From contig NZ_PVTT01000002.1 of assembly GCF_003003095.1 (NCBI RefSeq), forward strand, positions 620,001 to 684,000: 64,000 bases of DNA, given 5' to 3'. The translations under genes and the position numbers were made by a program. Positions 26,887 to 35,324 of the stretch are shown here, in pieces (the stretch's first letter is position 1; each line of letters starts with the position of its first letter). The notes under the pieces were generated by a model, which saw only the letters and a program-made list of their open reading frames with translations, searched no databases and was not told where the DNA came from. The stretch comes from Hasllibacter halocynthiae (lineage in GTDB: Bacteria > Pseudomonadota > Alphaproteobacteria > Rhodobacterales > Rhodobacteraceae).

Positions 26887-27306
26887 TCAGCCGTCCCGCC
26901 CGCCCATGGCGTTGACGATGCGCCATTCCTCCTCGGTGACCTCCGAGACCGACAGGCGCGACTGCCGGACGAGCGCCATGTCCGCGAGCTCCTCGCGCGC
27001 CTTGATGTCGGCCAGGGTCACGGGGACGGGCATCGCCTCCACGGCGCGAAGGTCGACGCATTCCCACCGCTCGTCGTCCGTGGTGCTGTCGGGATGGGCC
27101 TCTGCGATGACCTCGACGATGCCGACCACGGCCTTCTCCGTCTGCGAATGGTAGAAGAACCCCAGGTCGCCCGCGCGCATCGCGCGCATGTTGTTGCGCG
27201 CGGCGTAGTTGCGGACCCCGTCCCATTCCTCGCCCGCCTCGCCCCTGGCGACCTGCTGGTCCCAGGACCAGGTCGAGGGCTCCGACTTGAAGAGCCAGTA
27301 GCGCAT
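26887..27306 (-). CDS. EVE domain-containing protein
   Basis: 139 aa, an almost bare EVE domain: MRYWLFKSEPSTWSWDQ, GVRNYAARNNMRAMRAGDLGFFYHSQ (in blocks), VVGIVEVIAEAHPD and RQSRLSVSEVTEEEW. EVE belongs to the PUA superfamily and binds modified bases in nucleic acids. Single-domain bacterial versions are of unconfirmed role. Its ATG follows the gpsA stop with no gap (TAGATG), and the ribosome binding site GGAGG lies inside the end of gpsA, so it is the last gene of a tsaD-gpsA-EVE unit. Confidence 0.92.
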   Translation of the reverse strand: MRYWLFKSEPSTWSWDQQVARGEAGEEWDGVRNYAARNNMRAMRAGDLGFFYHSQTEKAVVGIVEVIAEAHPDSTTDDERWECVDLRAVEAMPVPVTLADIKAREELADMALVRQSRLSVSEVTEEEWRIVNAMGGRDG

Positions 27307-28248
27307 CTATTCCTCCTTCAGGGGGCGGCCCAGAAGCGCGCGCAGGGCGCCCGGCACGTCGGTCTCGCCGGCGACGAGGGCGGCGACGGTCGCGGCGATG
27401 GGCATCTCGACCCCCTCGCGACGCGCCACCTCCAGCGCGGCCTGCGCGGTCAGCGCCCCTTCCACCGTCACGCCCCCCTCCGGCGTCTCGCCCCGCCCGA
27501 GGGCGATCCCGTGGCGGAGGTTGCGCGAGAGGTCCGAGCCGCAGGTCAGCGCGAGGTCCCCCAGGCCCGACAGCCCCGTCAGCGTCGCGGGATCGGCGCC
27601 GAGGGCGACCGCGAGGCGCGTGGTCTCCGCGAAGCCCCGCGTCAGGAGGGCGGCGCGCGCCGACTCGCCCAGCCCCGCGCCGACGGCGGCGCCGCAGGCG
27701 ATGGCGGTCACGTTCTTCAGCGCGCCCCCCAGCTCGACCCCCGTCACGTCGTCGGTCGAGTAGAGGCGGACGGTCGGCGCGGAGAGGGCGTCGCGAAGCC
27801 CCCCGGCATCCTCCCGCGAGGCGAGGGTCAGCGCCGTGGGCAGGCCCCGCGCGATGTCCGCGGCAAAGGACGGGCCCGAGAGGATCGCGGGCCGGGCGTC
27901 CGGCACGGCATCGGCGATGACGGCGGTGGGGCCGGCGAGGGTGCCGCGCTCGATCCCCTTGCAGAGGGCCACGACCGGCCGGCCGGCCAGGGCGTCCGCG
28001 TTGCCCTCCAGCGCCGTGCGCAGGTGCTGGGTCGGGACGGCGACGAGGACGGGAAAGTTGCCCATGGGCAATACCTTAACGGGCCATAAACGATCCGGCA
28101 GGCGCAGGCCCGGCAGCTTGCCGACGCTCTGGCGGGACCGCGCCATCCCCTCCGCGCCGGAACGGGCCACGAGGGCGACGTCGTGGCTGCGGGCGAGGGC
28201 GATGGCCATGGCGGTGCCGAAGGCCCCCGCGCCGAGCACGGCGATCAT
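27307..28248 (-). CDS. gpsA: NAD(P)-dependent glycerol-3-phosphate dehydrogenase GpsA
   Basis: 313 aa, slightly shorter than E. coli GpsA (339). It reduces dihydroxyacetone phosphate to sn-glycerol-3-phosphate for phospholipid synthesis. Dinucleotide fold [12 protein letters not shown] at the N-terminus, [26 protein letters not shown], the catalytic lysine in [12 protein letters not shown], and the substrate loop [18 protein letters not shown]. The ATG overlaps the tsaD stop as ATGA. Confidence 0.97.
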   Translation of the reverse strand: MIAVLGAGAFGTAMAIALARSHDVALVARSGAEGMARSRQSVGKLPGLRLPDRLWPVKVLPMGNFPVLVAVPTQHLRTALEGNADALAGRPVVALCKGIERGTLAGPTAVIADAVPDARPAILSGPSFAADIARGLPTALTLASREDAGGLRDALSAPTVRLYSTDDVTGVELGGALKNVTAIACGAAVGAGLGESARAALLTRGFAETTRLAVALGADPATLTGLSGLGDLALTCGSDLSRNLRHGIALGRGETPEGGVTVEGALTAQAALEVARREGVEMPIAATVAALVAGETDVPGALRALLGRPLKEE

Positions 28249-29363
28249 GCCTTGGCCCCCCTCTTGCCCGATCCCAGCATGGGCGCCGCCGCCTCGTCGA
28301 GCGGCCAGCGCGGCCGCGCGGCGAGCGTCAGGTCGTCCCGCCGGCCCTGCCGCAGCGCCTCGATCCCCGCCCAGGCGATCATCGCGCCGTTGTCCGTGCA
28401 CAGCGGCGGCGGCGGGGCGGCGAAGGGCGTGCCGGCCTCGGCGGCGACCCCCTCCAGCGCGGCGCGGATCGCGCCGTTGGCCGCGACGCCCCCCGCGACG
28501 GCGAAGGCCGTCACGGGGCCCGCGGCGCGAAGGGCGCGGCGCGACTTCTCGGCCAGGACCTCGGTCACCGCAGCCTGGAACGAGGCGCAGAGGTCGGCGC
28601 GGTCGCCCTCGCGCAGCGCGCCGTCCGGGGCGAGGTCGCCGCGCGCGCGCAGCACGGCCGTCTTGAGGCCCGAGAAGGAGAGGTCGCACCCCTCGCGGCC
28701 GAGGAGGGGGCGGGGCAGGGCGATGCGGGGCGTGCCGCGCGCGGCCTCGCGCTCGACCGCCGGGCCGCCGGGCATGGGAAGCCCGAGGAGGCGGGCGGTC
28801 TTGTCGAAGGCCTCGCCGGGCGCGTCGTCGATGGTGCCGCCGAGGCGGCGGTGGTCGCCCTCGCCCCGCACGAGGAGGAACTGGCAGTGCCCCCCCGAGA
28901 CGAGGAGCATCAGGTAGGGAAAGGAGAGGCCGTCCGTCAGCCGCGGCGTCAGCGCGTGCCCCGCGAGGTGGTTGACCCCGACGAGCGGCAGCCCGGCCCC
29001 CGCGGCGATGCCCTTGGCCAGCATCACCCCGGCGACGACCCCGCCGATCAGGCCGGGCCCCGCGGTCACCGCGACCGCGTCGACGACGCGAAGGCCGCGC
29101 CCCTCCAGCGCCTTCTCCACCGTCAGGTCCAGCGCCTCGGCATGGGCGCGGGCGGCGATCTCGGGGACGACGCCGCCGAAGCCCTCGTGCAGCGCGTCCT
29201 GCCCGGCGACGACGTTCGAGAGGATGACGGGCGCCGCGCCGGGGACGTGCCGGACGAGGGCCGCGGCGGTGTCGTCGCAGGAGGCCTCGATGCCGAGGAC
29301 GGTGAGGGGGGCGTTGCGGAAGTCCACGCGGCGGCGGTAGCACCGCCCGGAATGCCGGTCCAT
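28245..29363 (-). CDS. tsaD: tRNA N6-adenosine threonylcarbamoyltransferase TsaD
   Basis: 372 aa from the first ATG. It transfers threonylcarbamoyl to A37 of ANN-decoding tRNAs within the TsaB-TsaD-TsaE complex. Seen: [14 protein letters not shown], the metal-binding [36 protein letters not shown] and [16 protein letters not shown] at 29327 would give a start ([19 protein letters not shown]) closer to most homologues and would widen the gap to hemD from 11 to 47 bp; the ATG has no clear ribosome binding site, so the start is open. It heads the unit with gpsA. Confidence 0.96.
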   Translation of the reverse strand: MDRHSGRCYRRRVDFRNAPLTVLGIEASCDDTAAALVRHVPGAAPVILSNVVAGQDALHEGFGGVVPEIAARAHAEALDLTVEKALEGRGLRVVDAVAVTAGPGLIGGVVAGVMLAKGIAAGAGLPLVGVNHLAGHALTPRLTDGLSFPYLMLLVSGGHCQFLLVRGEGDHRRLGGTIDDAPGEAFDKTARLLGLPMPGGPAVEREAARGTPRIALPRPLLGREGCDLSFSGLKTAVLRARGDLAPDGALREGDRADLCASFQAAVTEVLAEKSRRALRAAGPVTAFAVAGGVAANGAIRAALEGVAAEAGTPFAAPPPPLCTDNGAMIAWAGIEALRQGRRDDLTLAARPRWPLDEAAAPMLGSGKRGAKA

Positions 29364-29374
29364 GCGGAGAAGCC

Positions 29375-30067
29375 TTGCCCGATCTGCTGAACACCCGCGA
29401 GGGCGGGGACGGCCCGAGGCTGGAGCGGGCGTTCCGCGCCCTCGCCCCCGGCGGCTGGAGGGCGGTGCCCTGCCCGCTGATCGGCTTTCGGCCGACCGGC
29501 GGCGTCCTCGTGCCTGAGGGGGCGGTCCCGGTCTTCACCAGCGCGAAGGGCGTGCGGTCCGTCCCCGGGGGCGCCGGCCCGGCATGGGGGGTGGGCCCGC
29601 ACACCGCGGAGGTCGCGCGCGCGGCCGGTTGGGACGCGCGGGAGGGGGAGGGCGACGCGGCCTCGCTCGTCGCGGCGATCCTGCGGGCGCCCCCCGTGCC
29701 GGGGCCGTTCCTCCACGTCCGGGGGCGCCATGCGCGTGCGGAGGTGGCCGCCCTCCTGCGCGGCGGCGGCCGCGAGGCGTCGGAGGTGGTGGCCTACGAC
29801 CAGCCCCTCCTCGAGCCGCCGGAGGAGGCGCGCCGCGCGCTCCGGGGGGCGGCACCCCTGGTGGTGCCGCTCCTGTCGCCGCGGGCGGCGGCGCATTTCG
29901 CGGCCCTTGCGGGGAACGCCTGCGCGCCCTTGCACATTGTGGCCCTGAGCAGGGCCGTGGCCGAGGCCTGGGGCCGCCCCGTGGCCGCCGTCGCGGACCG
30001 GCCCGAGCTGGCGTCGCTCGCCGAGGCCGCGGCGCCGCTTCTTGTGGGCGGGGCGGGGGGGCGGTAG
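29375..30067 (+). CDS. hemD: Uroporphyrinogen-III synthase HemD
   Basis: 230 aa from a TTG with GGAGAAG at the correct distance. HemD closes and inverts ring D of hydroxymethylbilane. The family is poorly conserved, but the pattern fits: [71 protein letters not shown] and [13 protein letters not shown]. It opens a rightward unit with mic60 and hemY. hemC, which commonly precedes hemD, is absent here; tsaD begins on the other strand only 11-47 bp away, so the promoter must lie within coding sequence. Confidence 0.88.
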   Translation: MPDLLNTREGGDGPRLERAFRALAPGGWRAVPCPLIGFRPTGGVLVPEGAVPVFTSAKGVRSVPGGAGPAWGVGPHTAEVARAAGWDAREGEGDAASLVAAILRAPPVPGPFLHVRGRHARAEVAALLRGGGREASEVVAYDQPLLEPPEEARRALRGAAPLVVPLLSPRAAAHFAALAGNACAPLHIVALSRAVAEAWGRPVAAVADRPELASLAEAAAPLLVGGAGGR

Positions 30068-30115
30068 CACGGATCGGGGCCGCGGCCGGCCCGCGGACGG
30101 GGGGATCGAGAAGGC

Positions 30116-32119
30116 ATGGCGCGAAAGAGGAGCCGCTCGGCGAAGGCCGGCACCCCGAGGATAGACCCTTCGGCCGAGGAGGCCGAGGTCGTCGACGCGG
30201 GGGCCGCGGGCCCCGATGGGCCCGTGGAGGGCGCGTCCGAGGTCGAGGCGACCCCCGACGCCGACCCGGGCGAGGGGCGGGCGCCGGAGGAGGTCGGCGC
30301 CTCCGAGGTGGAGGCCGTGCCGGACGCCGCTACGGACGAGGGCGACGCGCCCGAGGGCCCGCCCCAAGGTCTGCCCCGAGGTCTGGCGGAGGAGGGTGAC
30401 CCCGCGTCCGCCGGCGACTTGGTGCCGGTGGGGGGCGATCCCCGCACGGAGCGGGAGCCGCCCCACGAGGGAAGCGGCCCAGTCATCGGCATCGCGCCCG
30501 ACGAGGCCGCCGCGCTGCCCCCGCCGGAGACGACGCCGGGGGCGGCCGGGGCCGATGCGTCCGGGGACGACCCTCTGGACGGCCCGCGCGTCACGCAGGC
30601 CGGCGAGGACGGACGCGATCCCGGCCCGGCGGCCGCGCCGCCCGCCGGCCCCCCGCCTGAGCCTGCGGGCCGGAGCGGCGGCGGCGGGTTCGGCTCCGCC
30701 TTCCTCGGCGGGCTGATCGGTGCCGCGCTCGCCCTCGCGGGGGGGTGGCTCCTTCTCGAGGAGCGGGGCGAGGGCCGGACGCTCGCCCTGGCGGAGGACC
30801 GGATCGAGACGCTGGAGGCCGCGCTCGCCGCCCAGGAGGGCGAGGTGGAGGATCTGCGGGCCGATGCCCTCGTCCTCTCCGACGCGGTGGAGGCCGCGGC
30901 CGCCGCGCCCGAGCCCGACCCCCGGATAGCGGTCCTGCTCGGCCGCGCCGCCGCGCTAGAGGAGGGAGCGGCGGGCGCCGAAGGCCGCATCGCGGCGCTG
31001 GAGGACGGCGCGGCGGGCACGGAGGGCCGCATCGTGGCCATGGAGGAGGGCGCCGCCGGCACGGACGGGCGGCTCGCGGAGGTGGAGGCCGCGCTCGCGG
31101 GGCGGCTCGACGCGCTGGAGGCGACGATCGGCGAGCTCGCCGCCGCGCCCGTGGCGCGCCCGGGCGACGCGGCGGACGCCTCTCTCGCCGATCTCGAAGG
31201 GGATGCCGCCCTCGCCAGCGCGGGCGCCGTGGCGCAGCTTCGCGGCACGGTCGGCGACCTGCGGGACGAGCTGGAAGGCCTTCGGGAGCGTGCCGGCGGG
31301 ACCGACTCGCGCCTGGAGGACCTCGGCGGGCGGGTCGACCGGACGGCCGAGCGGCTCGACGGGCTCGGCGCGCGCGTGGAGACGGCCGAAGGCCGCTTGG
31401 ACGACCTCGGGGGGCGCACGGACGAGGCCGAGGGGCGGCTGGACAGGCTGGACGGGCGCCTGGGGGGGCTCGGCGAGCGGCTGGAGGGGGCGTCGGGCCG
31501 TCTCGACCGGGTCGCCGGCACAGCGGACGAGGCGCTGTCGGGGGTCGAGGCGATCCGCGCCGACATAGCCGGGCGCGAGGCCGCGATCACCGCGGAGGCC
31601 GACCGGCAGCGTCGACAGGCCGAGGCCGCCGCCCGCGCCGCCGAGGCGCGCGCCGCGCTGGGGCGCGTCGAGGCGGAGCTGGTCGCCGGCAGGCCCTATC
31701 GCGAGGCGCTGGCCGATCTGCGCGCGCTCGCGGCGGTTCCCGTGCCCGAACCCCTGGAGCGGAACGCGAGCACCGGCGTCGCCACGCTGACGACCCTGCG
31801 GCAAGGCTTCGCGCCCGCCGCCCGCCGCGCGCTCGCGGCGGCGCCCACGCCCGAGGGCACGAGCCCCGCTCTGGGCTTCCTCTCGCGCCAGATCGGCCTG
31901 CGCTCGGTCGAGCCGCGGCCCGGGACCGACCCCGACGCCGTCCTCAGCCGCGCGCAGGCGGCGGTGGACGACGGCGACATCGCGCGCGCCCTGCGGGAGA
32001 TCGGGGCGCTGGACGGCGGCGTGCGCGCGCCCCTCGCCGCCTGGGTCGGCCTCGCGGAGGACCGGGTCGCGACGCTGGCTGCGGCGGAGGAGATGTCCTC
32101 CGCCATCGGAATCCAATAG
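30116..32119 (+). CDS. Mitofilin/Mic60-like inner membrane protein
   Basis: 667 aa. An acidic, low-complexity cytoplasmic N-terminus of about 180 residues leads to one transmembrane helix (FLGGLIGAALALAGGWLLL, about 195-215), then a long coiled coil in the periplasm (about 225-510) and a compact C-terminal mitofilin-type domain (GRPYREALADLRALAAVPVP and TLRQGFAPAARRAL). The coiled coil shows a 14-residue repeat, for example LEEGAAGAEGRIAA, LEDGAAGTEGRIVA, MEEGAAGTDGRLAE. Alphaproteobacterial Mic60 is the ancestor of the mitochondrial cristae-junction protein and bends membranes. Position between hemD and hemY is the conserved synteny. Confidence 0.88.
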   Translation: MARKRSRSAKAGTPRIDPSAEEAEVVDAGAAGPDGPVEGASEVEATPDADPGEGRAPEEVGASEVEAVPDAATDEGDAPEGPPQGLPRGLAEEGDPASAGDLVPVGGDPRTEREPPHEGSGPVIGIAPDEAAALPPPETTPGAAGADASGDDPLDGPRVTQAGEDGRDPGPAAAPPAGPPPEPAGRSGGGGFGSAFLGGLIGAALALAGGWLLLEERGEGRTLALAEDRIETLEAALAAQEGEVEDLRADALVLSDAVEAAAAAPEPDPRIAVLLGRAAALEEGAAGAEGRIAALEDGAAGTEGRIVAMEEGAAGTDGRLAEVEAALAGRLDALEATIGELAAAPVARPGDAADASLADLEGDAALASAGAVAQLRGTVGDLRDELEGLRERAGGTDSRLEDLGGRVDRTAERLDGLGARVETAEGRLDDLGGRTDEAEGRLDRLDGRLGGLGERLEGASGRLDRVAGTADEALSGVEAIRADIAGREAAITAEADRQRRQAEAAARAAEARAALGRVEAELVAGRPYREALADLRALAAVPVPEPLERNASTGVATLTTLRQGFAPAARRALAAAPTPEGTSPALGFLSRQIGLRSVEPRPGTDPDAVLSRAQAAVDDGDIARALREIGALDGGVRAPLAAWVGLAEDRVATLAAAEEMSSAIGIQ

Positions 32120-32131
32120 GAAGGGCCGCGG

Positions 32132-33691
32132 ATGCTCTGGTCGCTCGTCAAGATCCTCCTCTTCATCGGGGTCGTCCTCTTGCTGACATACGCCGCCGGC
32201 TGGCTGACGCAGGCCGAGGGGGGGATGATCGTGGCCTTCGCGGGCTACGAGGTCGCGCTGGGCCCGTTGCAGGCGGCGATCGCGCTGCTGCTGCTCGCGT
32301 TGGCGCTGTGGCTGATCTTCAAGCTCGTCGGGCTGCTGGCCGCCACGGTGCGCTTCCTGAACGGGGACGACACCGCGATCAGCCGCTACTTCGACGGCAA
32401 CCGTCAGAAGAGGGGCCTCGACGCCGCGGAGGCGACGCTGATGGCGATGGCGTCGGGCGAGGGCAGGCAGGCCGTGGCCAGCGCGCAGAAGGCAGAGCGG
32501 CTGCTGAACCGGCCGGCGCTGACGGGCCTGCTGACGGCGCAGGCCGCGGAGGTCGCGGGCGACCGCCGCCGCGCCGAGGACGCCTATCGCCGCCTGATCG
32601 AGATGGACCGGACGCGCTTCGCGGGCGTGCGGGGCGTGATGCGCCAGCGACTTCTGGAGGGCGACGTCGCGACGGCGCGGAAGCTGGCGGACCGGGCCTT
32701 CGAGATGCGCCCCCGGAACGAGGAGGTGCAGGACACGCTCCTCAAGCTGCAGACGGCGGAGGGCGACTGGGCCGGCGCGCGGCAGACGCTGGCCGCGAAG
32801 CTGCGCGCGGGAAACATGCCGCGCGACCTGCACACCCGCCGCGACGCGGTCCTGGCGCTGGCCGACGTCCGGGGGGTCCTGGAGGGCGGGATCGGCGAGC
32901 GGGAGGCCGCGATCGAGGCGAACCGCCTCTCGCCCGACCTCGTGCCCGCCGCGGCCGCCGCGGCGCGGGCCTACATCGCGGACGGCAAGCCGAAATACGC
33001 GGTGCGCGTTCTTCGCCGGGCCTGGGAGGCGCAGCCCCATCCGGACCTCGCCGCCGCCTTCGCCGAGATCGCGCCGGACGAATCCCCGCAGGAGCGGATC
33101 AAGCGCTTCCGCGTGCTGACGGCCGCGCGGCCCGAGCACCCGGAGACGCGGATGCTCCTGGCCGAGCTCTACCTCGCGGCGGAGGATTTCCCGGCCGCGC
33201 GCCGGGCCCTCGGGGATCTGCCGACGACCGGGCCGACCGCGCGCAGCCTCACCCTCATGGCGGCCATCGAGCGAGGCGAGGGCGCCTCGGACGCGGTGGT
33301 GCGGGCCTGGCTGGCGCGGGCGGTGACGGCGTCCCGCGGGCCGCAATGGGTCTGCGACGTGTGCCACACGATCCATGCCGAGTGGCAGCCGGTCTGCGAG
33401 AACTGCGGCGCCTTCGACAGCCTCGCCTGGACGGTGCCGCCGCAGGCGGAGATGACCCTGCCCGGCGGGGCGGGGATGCTGCCCCTGCTGGTCGGCGCGC
33501 CCGAGGATGCCCCCATGGGCGAGACCGGCGAGACCGACGCGCTGATACGGGGCCCGGAGGTGGTGGAGACGGCGGACGACGCCGGGATGCCGCCCCCGGG
33601 CGGCCCGGGGGCCGCACCGGCCGAGGAGGTGGGCGACCCCCCGCCGCAGGAGCCGGCCAACCCCGCCCCGGGCGAGACGCGGACCGGGTGA
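32132..33691 (+). CDS. hemY: HemY-type TPR membrane protein with C-terminal double-CxxC domain
   Basis: 519 aa. Two N-terminal membrane helices (LVKILLFIGVVLLLTYAAGW and LQAAIALLLLALALWLIFKL) define the HemY N-terminal domain; tetratricopeptide-like helices fill residues 100-400. After that comes WVCDVCHTIHAEWQPVCENCG (four cysteines, about 408-428), a rubredoxin-like or zinc-ribbon motif like the one that ends LapB. The last 90 residues are Pro/Glu-rich and disordered. HemY-type proteins accompany heme genes but their activity is unknown; this is not protoporphyrinogen oxidase. It follows mic60 by 12 bp. Confidence 0.88.
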   Translation: MLWSLVKILLFIGVVLLLTYAAGWLTQAEGGMIVAFAGYEVALGPLQAAIALLLLALALWLIFKLVGLLAATVRFLNGDDTAISRYFDGNRQKRGLDAAEATLMAMASGEGRQAVASAQKAERLLNRPALTGLLTAQAAEVAGDRRRAEDAYRRLIEMDRTRFAGVRGVMRQRLLEGDVATARKLADRAFEMRPRNEEVQDTLLKLQTAEGDWAGARQTLAAKLRAGNMPRDLHTRRDAVLALADVRGVLEGGIGEREAAIEANRLSPDLVPAAAAAARAYIADGKPKYAVRVLRRAWEAQPHPDLAAAFAEIAPDESPQERIKRFRVLTAARPEHPETRMLLAELYLAAEDFPAARRALGDLPTTGPTARSLTLMAAIERGEGASDAVVRAWLARAVTASRGPQWVCDVCHTIHAEWQPVCENCGAFDSLAWTVPPQAEMTLPGGAGMLPLLVGAPEDAPMGETGETDALIRGPEVVETADDAGMPPPGGPGAAPAEEVGDPPPQEPANPAPGETRTG

Positions 33692-33749
33692 GATGGCCCG
33701 AAAAGGGGGTTTCGCCCGTCCCGCGCGCGCGCTAGAGGGCGCGCCGGTG

Positions 33750-33825
33750 GCCGGTGTAGCTCAGCTGGTAGAGCACGTCATTCGTAATGATGGGGTCGTA
33801 GGTTCGAGTCCTATCACCGGCACCA
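33750..33825 (+). tRNA. tRNA-Thr (anticodon CGT)
   Basis: 76 nt including encoded CCA. Acceptor arms GCCGGTG (33750-33756) and CACCGGC (33815-33821) pair fully. The D arm TAGCTCAGCTGGTAGAGC, anticodon loop TTCGTAA (anticodon CGT, decoding ACG) and TPsiC loop TTCGAGT are all canonical. The discriminator is A. It stands alone after hemY. As an ANN-decoding tRNA it is a substrate for the TsaD/TsaE t6A machinery encoded in the same window. Confidence 0.97.
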
Positions 33826-33882
33826 CCTTTCCCGGGCGGCGGCGCTTTCCATCCGGCGCGGATCGGGCCTAGGGTCCCGCGC

Positions 33883-34644
33883 ATGGAACGGCGCATAGAC
33901 CTGAACGCGGACCTCGGCGAAGGGTTCGGACCCTGGCGGCTGACGGAAGACGAGGGGCTGATGCCGCTCCTGTCCTCGGCGAACGTCGCGGCGGGCGGCC
34001 ATGCGAGCGACCCCGCCACCATGCGCGCGACCGTGCGGCTGGCGCAGCGGCACGGCGTGCGGATCGGGGCGCATCCGGGCTTTCCCGACAAGGTCGGCTT
34101 CGGGCGCCGGCGGCTGCCCTTCACCATGGACGAGGTGACCGAGACGGTCGCCGCGCAGACCGGCGCCCTCGTGGCCGTGGCGGCCCTGGAGGGCGCGCGG
34201 GTCGAGTACGTGAAGGCGCATGGCGCGCTCGGCAACTGGGCGGCCGAGGACGAGGAGGTCGCCCGCGCCGTGCTGCGGGGCGCGCGGGCCGCCCTTGGGA
34301 CGGGCGCGGTGCTGATGGCCATCGCCGGCACCGCGCAGGAGCGGGTCGCCGCGGCCGAGGGCGCGCCCCACGTGGCGGAGGTGTTCCTCGACCGGGGCTA
34401 TGCGGCGTCGGGCCTTCTGGCGCCGCGCGGCACGCCTGGCGCGCTGCTGACCGACGCGGAGGAGGAGGCCGAGCGCATGCTGGGCTTCCTTCGGACCGGC
34501 CAGATGCCGACGGTGGAGGGCGGGACGGTCTCGATGGCCGCCGGGTCGATCTGCGTCCACGGCGATACCCCCGGCGCCGTCGCCGCCGCCCGCCTGCTGC
34601 GCGAGCGCCTGGAAGGCGCGGGCTGGCGCGTGGCCGCCGCGTGA
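33883..34644 (+). CDS. pxpA: 5-oxoprolinase subunit PxpA (LamB/YcsF family)
   Basis: 253 aa. First gene of a three-subunit ATP-dependent 5-oxoprolinase that opens pyroglutamate to glutamate. Family blocks: IDLNADLGEGFGPW, ANVAAGGHASDP, IGAHPGFPDKVGFGRR, YVKAHGALGNWA, FLDRGYAASGLLAPRG and the C-terminal SICVHGDTPGA. Some usually conserved positions differ: the common NIACGFHAGDP is ANVAAGGHASDP and KPHGALYN is KAHGALGN here. The next gene starts in the stop codon (GTGA). Confidence 0.9.
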   Translation: MERRIDLNADLGEGFGPWRLTEDEGLMPLLSSANVAAGGHASDPATMRATVRLAQRHGVRIGAHPGFPDKVGFGRRRLPFTMDEVTETVAAQTGALVAVAALEGARVEYVKAHGALGNWAAEDEEVARAVLRGARAALGTGAVLMAIAGTAQERVAAAEGAPHVAEVFLDRGYAASGLLAPRGTPGALLTDAEEEAERMLGFLRTGQMPTVEGGTVSMAAGSICVHGDTPGAVAAARLLRERLEGAGWRVAAA

Positions 34645-35324
34645 CGGGGCGACCTTGGCGGGCCGCCCGCCGCGACCCGATGGGCGAGCGGGGCCTTCTC
34701 CTGACCTTCGGCGCGGACGCCGAGGATCGCGCCGCGCGCGAGGCGGTGCGCGCCGCGGATGCCGCGCTGGGGGCGGCGGCGCCCGGCTGGCTGCTGGAGG
34801 CGGTCCCTTCCTACGTCGCGCTTCTGATCGTGTTCGACCCCCTCGCGACCGACCACGAAGGGGTCGCCGCCTTCATCGACGCGATGGCCCCGGCGGGCGG
34901 GCGCGCGCCCGCGCCGAAGGAGTGGGAGATCCCGTTCTGCCCCGCGAACGGCTACGCGCCGGACCTCTCGGAGGTGGCGGCGCGAACGGGCCTCGCCGAG
35001 GAGGAGGTGATCGCGACGTTCTGCGCGGCGACCTTCGAGGTCGCGATGCTGGGATTCGCGCCGGGCTACGCCTACCTCGCCGGGCTGCCCGAGGCGCTGC
35101 GCCTGCCGCGCAAGTCCGCGCCCGTGCCTTCGGTGGCGCGCGGGTCGGTAATCGTCGCGGGTGCGCAGGCGCTGGTGATGACGCTGGACCTGCCGGCGGG
35201 CTGGTGGCGGATCGGCCGCTCGCCCATGAAGCTGCTCCTGCCCGAGGCGGAGGGCGTCTCGCCCCTCTCGCCGGGGGACGCGGTGCGCTTTCGCGCGATC
35301 CCGGCGGCGGAGATGCCGTCTTGA
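34641..35324 (+). CDS. pxpB: 5-oxoprolinase subunit PxpB (allophanate hydrolase subunit 1 family)
   Basis: 227 aa from a GTG overlapping the pxpA stop. The diagnostic segment MLGFAPGYAYLAGLPEAL matches the GFxPGFxYL motif of the family, followed by PSVARGSVIVAGAQALVM and WWRIGRSP. An internal ATG at codon 14 gives a shorter alternative nearer the family N-terminus. PxpB and PxpC form the part of the enzyme related to carboxyltransferase-like allophanate hydrolase domains. Confidence 0.93.
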   Translation: MTGRPWRAARRDPMGERGLLLTFGADAEDRAAREAVRAADAALGAAAPGWLLEAVPSYVALLIVFDPLATDHEGVAAFIDAMAPAGGRAPAPKEWEIPFCPANGYAPDLSEVAARTGLAEEEVIATFCAATFEVAMLGFAPGYAYLAGLPEALRLPRKSAPVPSVARGSVIVAGAQALVMTLDLPAGWWRIGRSPMKLLLPEAEGVSPLSPGDAVRFRAIPAAEMPS

